Origin: Sporolituus thermophilus DSM 23256
Lineage (GTDB): Bacteria; Bacillota; Negativicutes; Sporomusales; Thermosinaceae
DNA: 61,141 bases
Reading direction: 5' to 3'
Assembly (NCBI RefSeq): GCF_900102435.1
Contig: NZ_FNBU01000017.1
Span: 1-61,141 of the forward strand
Shown here: piece after piece, positions 25,484 to 32,741 of the stretch
Layout: every line of letters starts with the position of its first letter
Numbering within the stretch: the stretch's first letter is position 1
Translations under genes and position numbers: made by a program
Notes under the pieces: model-generated
Databases searched by the model: none
What the model was told of the DNA's origin: nothing
Seen by the model: the letters and a program-made list of their open reading frames with translations, nothing else

Positions 25484-26761
25484 CTATAGTTTGTCGATTA
25501 ACTCGCCCTGGTCATCAAACCGCATGGGGGCAGGGTCGGTCAGGATGGTTATGCCCGGCTTGGTACGGGCTTCGTCCAGCATAGCCTCGGAAATGTAAAT
25601 TTCCCCAAGGTGCAGCGTGTTCTTGATACGGACAATGCGGACTTTGGTCAGGTCGCGGGCGTTACAGGTCTTGATCGCGGCCTTGATGGCGTCACGGTCG
25701 TTTTCCAGCACGGTGGGCATGTGGGTAGGGCCGACGACGGTAGAGGTCAGGCCGTTGGCGTAGGTCATGGGGAAGTTGACCTTGTTTACCAGTTTGCGGG
25801 TGGTAAAATCGGCGGCGCCCATACCGTTGCCGTTGCCATGGGTCCGTTCGGTGAGGTCGAGAATGACCATCTTGGACACGTCCGGTCCCCCGCTGGCATA
25901 CGGTGTGGGGTAGCGGCCAGTGATATTGGGGTCGGCGCCGTCGCCGGAGATATCTTTGCCAATTTCATCGACAATTAACACATCAATCTGGTCAAACATG
26001 ATGCGGGGCATATTGGCTTTGGCCTCGACCAAAAGTTCCCGGTCGGTTTCAATGATACTTTCGGCCGGGACGGCAATGATTTTGGCTATCCGGTCATAGG
26101 CATTTTCCACCGTTGCCACCCCGAACAGGATGGGCAGACGCTCAAGGGCGATGCTGGCCATGGCAACGATGTGCTCGGCCATATACTTGAAGCTGTAAGC
26201 ATGGCACGACTCCGCCCCTTTTTGTTTACCGAGACCAATAGTGATCATTTTCACCAGACCGCTTTCGTTAGGGCCACGGAAGGCGGTATGGGGCTTGACG
26301 CGGTTGATGACGACAATACCGTCCGCGCCATAGGCGTGTTTGTCTACATAAACCGGCAGGCCGTTTTCCAGGCGGCCGATTTCCACGACCTCCATTGATG
26401 ATAGGATGGGGCAGCCGGCGCTTGCTTCCGTTACTCCCAGGTTGGCCAGCACTTCTTTCTGGCCCTCGGCGGTAGCGCCGCCGTGACTGCCCATGGCGGG
26501 GACGATGAAGGGGTGGGCGCCCCGTTTTTGCAGTTCCTCGACGGTTATGCGCACCAGGGTGGGGATTTCGGCAACGCCACGGCTGCCTACGGCCACGGCG
26601 ATGCGCATACCCGGCTTGACACGGCTCATGATGCCGGGCTTAGCGAGTTCTTGGCGCAAGGTCCCGGCCACATCGGTAACCTCCGGAGCGGGAAAAGTTT
26701 GGCGCACTTTGGCCATGCGCGGCAGGGGGATATCTTTTAACAGCTCCTGAATAATATCCAT
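25484..26761 (-). CDS. LarA-like (DUF2088) 2-hydroxyacid racemase/epimerase family protein
   Basis: A 425-aa protein related to nickel-pincer lactate racemase LarA. The N-terminal domain has AVAVGSRGVAEIP and AMGSHGGATAEGQ, and the central part VINRVKPHTAFRG, where LarA uses histidines for catalysis. No Lar maturation genes (larBCE) lie in the window. Some LarA homologs act on sugar acids, so an aldonate epimerase feeding the kinase next to it is plausible. It sits 15 nt before the gluconokinase gene. Annotation of the exact activity is inference. Confidence 0.75.
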   Translation of the reverse strand: MDIIQELLKDIPLPRMAKVRQTFPAPEVTDVAGTLRQELAKPGIMSRVKPGMRIAVAVGSRGVAEIPTLVRITVEELQKRGAHPFIVPAMGSHGGATAEGQKEVLANLGVTEASAGCPILSSMEVVEIGRLENGLPVYVDKHAYGADGIVVINRVKPHTAFRGPNESGLVKMITIGLGKQKGAESCHAYSFKYMAEHIVAMASIALERLPILFGVATVENAYDRIAKIIAVPAESIIETDRELLVEAKANMPRIMFDQIDVLIVDEIGKDISGDGADPNITGRYPTPYASGGPDVSKMVILDLTERTHGNGNGMGAADFTTRKLVNKVNFPMTYANGLTSTVVGPTHMPTVLENDRDAIKAAIKTCNARDLTKVRIVRIKNTLHLGEIYISEAMLDEARTKPGITILTDPAPMRFDDQGELIDKL

Positions 26762-26826
26762 TAGGCGGCCTCCTCAAAACAGAATTAATAATCTATTTGA
26801 CAATAGTTGCCGTTGTCCTCTCAGAG

Positions 26827-28470
26827 CTAAAAGTCGTGTTTGCGGATTGCCCCCTGGGCGGCTGACAAGGTGGCGGCGCTGTACAGCTTAAGGAAGGCGC
26901 TGTCCGTTTCCGTCCGGCGGGGCCGGGCGGCTGCGCGGCGCTGGGCGGCCGTCTGCTCATCGACTTCCCAGGTCAGCGTGCGGGCGGCAATGTCGATAGC
27001 GATGATGTCGCCGGTCGCGACTAGGCCGATCGGGCCGCCGAGCGCCGCCTCAGGTGAAAGATAGCCGATGGCTAGCCCGCCGGAAGCCCCGGAAAAGCGG
27101 CCGTCGGTAATAATGGCCACTCTGCCGACTTTGCTGAGGATTTCGGTAGCGCGGTGCATTTCGCGCATGCCAGGGCCGCCGACCGGTCCTTCGTTGCGGA
27201 TGACGATGACCTCGCCGCTCCTGATCGTGCCGGCGTCGGCAGCGGCCATACATTCTTCTTCACTCTCAAAGACGCGGGCCGGTCCACGGAATTGCCACAG
27301 TTCACGGGGCACGGCCGAGCTCTTGACGACGGCCCCGTCGGGGGCAAGGTTGCCCTGGAGGACGGCGATGCCGCCTTCGCACTGGTAGGGGTTGCTGAGC
27401 GGCCGAATGACCTGACCGTCCGCGCTGTTGGCGCCGCTTAGGTTGTCGGCGAGGGTACGGCCGGTAACGGTAAGGACCGACAGATCGAGCAGGGGGGCCA
27501 GTTCTTTCATCAGGGTGGGAACACCGCCAACGGGATGGAGGTCGGCGACGGTATATTCGTCACTGTTGGGGTAAATACGGGTGATGAGCGGCGTGCGTTT
27601 GCTAATGCGGTCAAAGTCGGCCATGGTGAGGGTCAGACCGGCCTCGTGGGCGATGGCCGGCAGGTGCAGCACCGTGTTCAGCGAGCCGCCGATGGCCAGG
27701 ACGACGACGAGGGCATTTTCCAGCGCCGCCCGGGTCATGATGGCGCGAGGCCGGATATCCTTGTTCACCAGGTCGACAATCGCCCGGCCGGTTGCGTAGG
27801 CAAGCCGGTCGCGTTCGGCCGACAGGGCCGGCGCCGTACCCGAACCGGGGAGGGCCAGACCCAGCGCCTCGGCGACAATGCTCATGGTATTGGCCGTGCC
27901 GAGGAAGGGGCAAATGCCGGGGTGGGGGTAATACTCCCGGGTCACGTCGACCAGGGCCTTCTCGTCGATTTCGCCGCGGATGAAGCTTTGCCGGGCCGCT
28001 TTCGACTGTTTGGGTTTGATCCGGTTGACCATCGGCCCGCCGGTGAGCATAACGGCCGGGATGTTGAGGCGGGCGGCGGCCATGAGCATGGCCGGCGTTA
28101 CTTTGTCGCAGGAGCCGAGCAGCACCATGCCGTCAAAGATACCGTGGCCGCGCACCATGATTTCAATGGAATCGGCGATGAGTTCGCGGCTGGGCAGCAC
28201 ATATTTCATGCCGTTATGGCTTTGGGTAATGCCATCGCAGACGGCGATGGTATTGAACTCCAGCGGCAAGGCGCCGGCATCGGCAATGCCCCGTTTAACG
28301 TGGGCGGCCAGGTCACGCAGATGGGCGTGGCCGGGGACAATTTCATTCCACGAATTAACGATGGCGATAAGGGGCTTATCGAGGTCAGCGTAAGCCGTAC
28401 CGCAGGAACATAGGTGGCCTTTGGCAATAGCCCGCTGATAGGGAGAAAAACTGCTGAGCCTGTTGGTCAT
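26827..28470 (-). CDS. IlvD/Edd family dehydratase
   Basis: A 547-aa iron-sulfur dehydratase. Cluster-ligand cysteines appear in AVCDGITQSHNGM, LLGSCDKVTPAMLMAA and HPGICPFLGTANTM; the C-terminal DGRFSGASGGLAIGYLSPEA is the conserved substrate loop. IlvD makes 2-keto acids from dihydroxy acids in valine/isoleucine synthesis; paralogs dehydrate gluconate, xylonate or 6-phosphogluconate. As first gene of an operon with gluconokinase and KDPG aldolase, a sugar-acid dehydratase is more likely than biosynthetic IlvD. Start ATG follows GGAG about 8 nt upstream. Confidence 0.85.
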   Translation of the reverse strand: MTNRLSSFSPYQRAIAKGHLCSCGTAYADLDKPLIAIVNSWNEIVPGHAHLRDLAAHVKRGIADAGALPLEFNTIAVCDGITQSHNGMKYVLPSRELIADSIEIMVRGHGIFDGMVLLGSCDKVTPAMLMAAARLNIPAVMLTGGPMVNRIKPKQSKAARQSFIRGEIDEKALVDVTREYYPHPGICPFLGTANTMSIVAEALGLALPGSGTAPALSAERDRLAYATGRAIVDLVNKDIRPRAIMTRAALENALVVVLAIGGSLNTVLHLPAIAHEAGLTLTMADFDRISKRTPLITRIYPNSDEYTVADLHPVGGVPTLMKELAPLLDLSVLTVTGRTLADNLSGANSADGQVIRPLSNPYQCEGGIAVLQGNLAPDGAVVKSSAVPRELWQFRGPARVFESEEECMAAADAGTIRSGEVIVIRNEGPVGGPGMREMHRATEILSKVGRVAIITDGRFSGASGGLAIGYLSPEAALGGPIGLVATGDIIAIDIAARTLTWEVDEQTAAQRRAAARPRRTETDSAFLKLYSAATLSAAQGAIRKHDF

Positions 28471-28511
28471 GGAACGTTCTCCTTTTCTGTAAGCGAAATT
28501 GCTTTTTGTAA

Positions 28512-28535
28512 AATTGGCAAGATTTTAGACCAATT
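28512..28535. promoter_or_regulatory. Possible operator palindrome before the sugar-acid operon
   Basis: AATTGG and CCAATT form 6-bp inverted arms separated by 12 bp, about 40 nt upstream of the dehydratase start, next to an A/T-rich TATATA segment. It could bind a sugar-acid regulator; no regulator gene is adjacent. Confidence 0.3.
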
Positions 28536-28767
28536 ATATACCTGTTCGGCCGGCGCCGCAACACCTGCCCGGGCGTAAGGCTTAAAGGCATGCGGGGGAT
28601 GGCTATTATCAACTGATTAAGGGAGCATGACGACGCGCTTATCAGAAGAGCTTATCGAGGAACAAAATTGAAGAGGGTTTTGCTTGCCGATCGCTAATTA
28701 ACTAATACTAGGGCTCTTGCCTGGAGATATTACCACTACGGATGCATTCAAGAGGTGAGCGCGTACT

Positions 28768-30105
28768 TTGGAAACCTCATCAGTTACCCTGGAGATTACG
28801 GTCATCATCCTGTTAATCCTGGCCAACGGGCTATTCGCCTTAACCGAAATGGCGATAGTATCATCCCGTAAACCCCGCTTGGAAAAGATGGCCAACGAAG
28901 GCAGTGCCGGGGCCAAGGCGGCCTTGGAGCTGGCTGATGATCCGACCCAACTGCTATCGACCATTCAGGTGGGTATTACCTTAATCGGCATTCTCACCGG
29001 CACCTTCGGCGGCGCCACGCTGTCCCGGGTGGTTGCCGCATGGCTGAACCAGGTGCCGCTATTGGCGCCTTACAGCGACAGCATCAGCCTGGCATTCGTC
29101 GTCGCCGCCATTACCTATGTATCGCTGATTGTGGGCGAACTGGTGCCCAAGCGCGTAGCGCTCAGCAATCCCGAGCCGCTGGCGGCCTTTGTCGCCCGGC
29201 CGATGCGCGCCTTTTCCCGTCTGGCTACGCCAGTAGTGTATTTCCTCAGCACTTCTACCAACCTGGTAATGCGGGTGCTTGGCATCAGACCATCGGAGGA
29301 GCTGCCGGTGACAGAGGAGGAGATTAAAATTCTTATCGAGCAGGGCACCGAAGCCGGCGCCTTTGAAAAGGCGGAGCAGGACATGGTTCAGCGCGTATTC
29401 CGCTTTGGCGACCTGCGTGTATATGATTTGATGACGCCGCGGACCCAGATGACGTGGCTTGACCTGGAAGATACTCCGGAGGAAAACATAAAAATCATCA
29501 CGGAGAGCGGCTATTCCCGCTTTCCGGTGGTGCGGGGCAATCTGGACGAAGTGGTTGGTGTTGTTTATACGAGCGACATTCTCGTCAGTTGTCTGGCGGG
29601 CAAACCAATTGACTTGGAAGCGTGTATCCGCCGGCCCCTGTTTGTTCCGCGTTCTATGCGCGCTTTTCGCGCCTTGGAGATGTTTAAACAACAGGGCGTC
29701 CACGAAGCCGTCGTGCTGGATGAGTTCGGTGGCGTGCTAGGGTTCGTCACACTTCATGATTTACTGGAAGCCATTATTGGCGACATGCCGCTGGCAGACG
29801 ACACGGAAGAGCCGATGGCGGTGCAGCGGGATGACGGCTCCTGGCTGGTGGATGGGATGATGCCGGTGGAAGACTTCAAGGAAATGTTCGGTATTGATGA
29901 GCTGCCGGAAGAGGAGCGTGATCATTTTCACACCGTAGGCGGGTTCGTCATCTCTTATCTTGGCCATATCCCGGCCGTATCGGAACAGTTTGCGTGGGGC
30001 CGGCTGCGCATTGAGATCATCGATATGGACCGCGTACGGGTGGACAAAATATTGGTGACAGTGGTGGATAATGAGGCGGTAGAACAGCGAAGGGACCGGG
30101 CCTAG
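28768..30105 (+). CDS. CNNM/CorC-type membrane protein (DUF21, two CBS, CorC_HlyC)
   Basis: A 445-aa protein with three to four membrane helices in a DUF21 domain (residues 1-190), a CBS pair (about 210-335; MTPRTQMTWLDLEDTP) and a C-terminal CorC_HlyC domain (about 350-435; GGFVISYLGHIP). The family is linked to Mg2+ and other cation efflux. Often labelled hemolysin, without evidence of lysis. TTG start with GAGGTG about 12 nt upstream. Stands alone, divergent from the sugar-acid operon. Confidence 0.9.
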   Translation: METSSVTLEITVIILLILANGLFALTEMAIVSSRKPRLEKMANEGSAGAKAALELADDPTQLLSTIQVGITLIGILTGTFGGATLSRVVAAWLNQVPLLAPYSDSISLAFVVAAITYVSLIVGELVPKRVALSNPEPLAAFVARPMRAFSRLATPVVYFLSTSTNLVMRVLGIRPSEELPVTEEEIKILIEQGTEAGAFEKAEQDMVQRVFRFGDLRVYDLMTPRTQMTWLDLEDTPEENIKIITESGYSRFPVVRGNLDEVVGVVYTSDILVSCLAGKPIDLEACIRRPLFVPRSMRAFRALEMFKQQGVHEAVVLDEFGGVLGFVTLHDLLEAIIGDMPLADDTEEPMAVQRDDGSWLVDGMMPVEDFKEMFGIDELPEEERDHFHTVGGFVISYLGHIPAVSEQFAWGRLRIEIIDMDRVRVDKILVTVVDNEAVEQRRDRA

Positions 30106-30131
30106 GTTAGCGGGCGCGGTCCCTTTTATAG

Positions 30132-31292
30132 CTATTCCAGAAGGCGCCGGGCGATGATAATCTGCCGGAAAGCGATGCCGGTAAGGAAGGCAACCGTCAT
30201 GTCCCGGGTCGCCATTGTCACCGCCGCGATGATGATAACAACCGCCAGGTCCTGGCGGGAACGGACATCCTGAATGAGCAGGCCGTGTTCGATGCCCACG
30301 TAGATGAGCAGTACGCCCAGAATAGGATAAGGAAAGAAAGCGAAGACCGAGGTGCCAAAGTAGTATACCGCCGCGGCCAGAAGGATGTAAAACAGTCCGG
30401 CCAAAGCAGTGGCCATGCCTGTCCGGGCGCCGAAGCGGTAGTGGGCGGTGACGCCGCCGCAGCCGTGGCAGCAGGGGATACCGCCGGCAAGGCCGGCCAG
30501 CAGGTTAAAAAGCCCCATGCCGAAGGCCAGCCGGTTGGCGTTTACCCGGTTGGCCTGCCCGGCAAAATAGGTTTTGAGCGTGTTTTCCGTGGCAATGATG
30601 GCGTTGCCGAGGCTGAGCGGAATTTGCGGCAGAACAAGCAGCCAAAAGGCCTGGAGGAAAGCGGTGGCGGCGGGAAATTCAGGCAGGCGAAAAGCCGCCG
30701 GCCCGGCGGGCGTCAGTTTGGCGCCGAACAGGAGAGCCAGTATAGCGCCCGCGGCCACTAAGATGAGGGCGGCGGGGTATTTGGAGTGAGGTATGGCCAG
30801 GAGCAAGAGGCTGGTTAAGAAGATGCCGAGCAGCAGGCTGGCTGGCAAAGCAACGCCGAAAAGCGCCACCGTTTCCGCTGGGCCGCCGATAATGACCTGA
30901 GGGGATATAAACAGCTTAATGCCGCTGTCGATCAGCAGCAGGCCGGTGCTTAACTGGATGCCGCGGATTACCGGCAGGGGAAAGAGCTTCTTTATGCCCT
31001 CCATTACGGCCGGAACGGACAGCGCCAGGAACAAAAAACCGATGAGCAGCGCGCCGGCGTGGATTACCGCCGGGGCTAACTTCGCGGCCAGGGCCACGGT
31101 GCAGAATACTTTAAGGGGCTGGACGGGAACGGGCACGCGGTAGTACATTCCTGTTGCCAGGTAAAAGAGCCCGCAGGCCGATAAAGCGATAAAGGGGTTA
31201 ACACTACCCGTGGCGGCCAGCGCAACGACAAGCGGCAGGAGGACGCCGATGTCAGCCAGGCTGCCGGCCAGTTCAAACCGGTTTAGCCGCAT
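30132..31292 (-). CDS. Molybdate/sulfate transporter of the MOT1 type
   Basis: A 386-aa membrane protein with about 10-11 hydrophobic helices. N-terminal FELAGSLADIGVLLPLVVALA and YYRVPVPVQPLKVF, and later GGIPCCHGCGGVTAHYRFGARTG, are typical of SulP-related MOT1 proteins, high-affinity molybdate permeases in plants and algae. The ATG at 31292 follows GGAGCGAG. A Moco-type riboswitch lies upstream, supporting molybdate or tungstate transport. Its start overlaps the end of a short leader frame. Confidence 0.85.
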   Translation of the reverse strand: MRLNRFELAGSLADIGVLLPLVVALAATGSVNPFIALSACGLFYLATGMYYRVPVPVQPLKVFCTVALAAKLAPAVIHAGALLIGFLFLALSVPAVMEGIKKLFPLPVIRGIQLSTGLLLIDSGIKLFISPQVIIGGPAETVALFGVALPASLLLGIFLTSLLLLAIPHSKYPAALILVAAGAILALLFGAKLTPAGPAAFRLPEFPAATAFLQAFWLLVLPQIPLSLGNAIIATENTLKTYFAGQANRVNANRLAFGMGLFNLLAGLAGGIPCCHGCGGVTAHYRFGARTGMATALAGLFYILLAAAVYYFGTSVFAFFPYPILGVLLIYVGIEHGLLIQDVRSRQDLAVVIIIAAVTMATRDMTVAFLTGIAFRQIIIARRLLE

Positions 31293-31339
31293 GACTTCGA
31301 CTCGCTCCTGCCCCCGACAGTAACCATAAAACCAATCAT
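31283..31339 (-). CDS. Putative 18-aa leader peptide
   Basis: An ATG with a near-ideal AAGGAGG (31347-31353) starts an 18-codon frame (MIGFMVTVGGRSESKSCG) whose stop overlaps the transporter ATG (TCATGCGGCTAA). The strongest ribosome binding site downstream of the riboswitch therefore serves this frame, and the transporter may be translated by coupling. The peptide itself has no known homolog. Confidence 0.45.
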   Translation of the reverse strand: MIGFMVTVGGRSESKSCG

Positions 31340-31346
31340 ATTTATA

Positions 31347-31458
31347 CCTCCTTTTCACAGTGGGAAGGCATAGCCGTTTCCAACTATACCCCGTGGGCGC
31401 ACAGGCCCAGGCCGGTCTGCCGTGGGACGCTGCCTTTAGGCGGACGGGCTCGAAGGTG
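31347..31458 (-). promoter_or_regulatory. Molybdenum/tungsten cofactor (Moco/Tuco) riboswitch
   Basis: Read on the minus strand, the leader has the conserved pieces I know from the MOCO RNA motif: a 5' CACCTTCGAGCC, a hairpin CGTCCGCCTAAAGGCAGCG, a GC-rich arm, and the 3' CCTTCCCACTGTGAA. The 5' CCTTC can pair with the 3' GAA..AGG that includes the Shine-Dalgarno of the leader frame, suggesting control of translation. Such riboswitches bind Moco or its tungsten analogue and control Moco synthesis and molybdate uptake, which fits the transporter downstream. Confidence 0.7.
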
Positions 31459-31652
31459 TATTTCATATTATTATAGCATTATTATAGCGCGGGAAAAGGC
31501 GCGAAAACAATGAGTTTTGGGAAAATTTAACGGCAATAAATTTGCCGCTTTTTGGCAAATGCATTGACACCGGCCAGCCTTTTCGGTACGATAATAATGA
31601 TTCGCTATAGGCGGATAGGTTTTACAAAGGCAATATGAAGGGAGGGATGGGT

Positions 31653-32234
31653 ATGGACCAGCTGCTGCAGGTACTCTTGGCGTACGGCCTTATTGGCCTT
31701 GTCATTGCGTCCTTTACCGAATCCTTTATCTCGCCAGTCCTCCCCGACCTTTTGCTTATTCCGCTCGCTCTGGCCGCGCCGGACAAAGCCATTCTTTACG
31801 CCGTGGCAGCCACGGCGGCGTCGGTAGCCGGCGGCGTTATCGGCTATTTTCTCGGCGGCCGGTATGGCGTGCCACTGGTTAAGCGGATAGTACCGGCGCA
31901 ACACATCGCTTCAATCCGGCGCTGGGTTACGGCCTATGGCCCCTGGGCCATCATCCTGGCGGCACTGGCCCCCATTCCCTATAAATTTGTGAGTATCAGT
32001 GCCGGTGTTTTCCGGATAAGTTTTGGCGTCTTTCTCCTGGCTTCCGTTGTCGGCCGGGCCAAACGCTTTCTGCTGGAAGGGCTCTTAATTTACTACTATG
32101 GGCCTCAGGCCGTTGACCTGATAAAAAAGTATTCCGATGACACCGTCATTGTTGTTTGCGCGGTCGTGATCGCCATGATCGTGCTCATCAGGCGGCTTAG
32201 ATCAGCAGGTGCGCCGACAACTCCGGCGAAATAA
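31653..32234 (+). CDS. YqaA/DedA-like membrane protein
   Basis: A 193-aa protein with five hydrophobic segments and the DedA/SNARE-associated core: ASFTESFISPVLPDLLLIP, GGVIGYFLGGRYG, and a central AALAPIPYKFVSISAGVF. DedA-type proteins move lipid carriers such as undecaprenyl phosphate or phosphatidylethanolamine. The start chosen is the third in-frame ATG, 6-7 nt after GGGAGGG; the first ATG would contain that site. A terminator follows 8 nt after the stop. Confidence 0.85.
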   Translation: MDQLLQVLLAYGLIGLVIASFTESFISPVLPDLLLIPLALAAPDKAILYAVAATAASVAGGVIGYFLGGRYGVPLVKRIVPAQHIASIRRWVTAYGPWAIILAALAPIPYKFVSISAGVFRISFGVFLLASVVGRAKRFLLEGLLIYYYGPQAVDLIKKYSDDTVIVVCAVVIAMIVLIRRLRSAGAPTTPAK

Positions 32235-32242
32235 AGTAAGAC

Positions 32243-32280
32243 AAAACCCTGTAGCAAGGCTAATATGCTACAGGGTTTTT
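32243..32280. terminator. Bidirectional terminator
   Basis: Perfect 14-bp stem AAAACCCTGTAGCA/TGCTACAGGGTTTT, loop AGGCTAATA, between two convergent genes. Confidence 0.88.
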
Positions 32281-32281
32281 G

Positions 32282-32563
32282 CTAGCAATGGGTGACGCGC
32301 GCCTCACATTCGGCCCGCTTGGCATCGTTGAAGTTTTCCAGAGCACTCAGGTAGCCGGTGATGCGGCGGACGCGGCGGATCGGCGATTTTTCCACGGCCC
32401 GCACCACGATGCTGTCACCGTCCAAGGTGAGCTCCAGGCGGCCAAGGGTTTTGTTCTTGTCCTGCCAGAGTTTAATTTCTTCTTCGACCAAAGCGGTGAT
32501 TTCGGCGGTGGTCAGCGACGGGTCGGCGGTGACGGTCACGCCATGGATTACCAGGTTTTCCAT
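32282..32563 (-). CDS. Small protein resembling the tail of anaerobic ribonucleotide reductase
   Basis: A 93-aa protein. The C-terminal third, RRITGYLSALENFNDAKRAE..RVTH, resembles the end of class III ribonucleotide reductase (NrdD: ER..GYL....RFN..K..E...RV.H), just before the glycyl-radical loop. The radical glycine is not present, and the protein ends in Cys right after RVTH. Stand-alone proteins like this occur in anaerobic Firmicutes, as far as I recall; their role is unknown. The ATG follows GGAGGG. Confidence 0.65.
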   Translation of the reverse strand: MENLVIHGVTVTADPSLTTAEITALVEEEIKLWQDKNKTLGRLELTLDGDSIVVRAVEKSPIRRVRRITGYLSALENFNDAKRAECEARVTHC

Positions 32564-32741
32564 GGTAAGTCCCTCCAGATTTTTATTTTTATTATATATC
32601 AGGAATTAATATTGGTAAAGAATGAATTTCTCTTTTCCGTGACGCTACGACAAGCAGGGGAAAAGAAGAAACGGGTATAATATCTTTACTGACAAACTTT
32701 GCTCTTTTTCGCGCATGACAAAATGTTGGGAGGTCAGGGGA

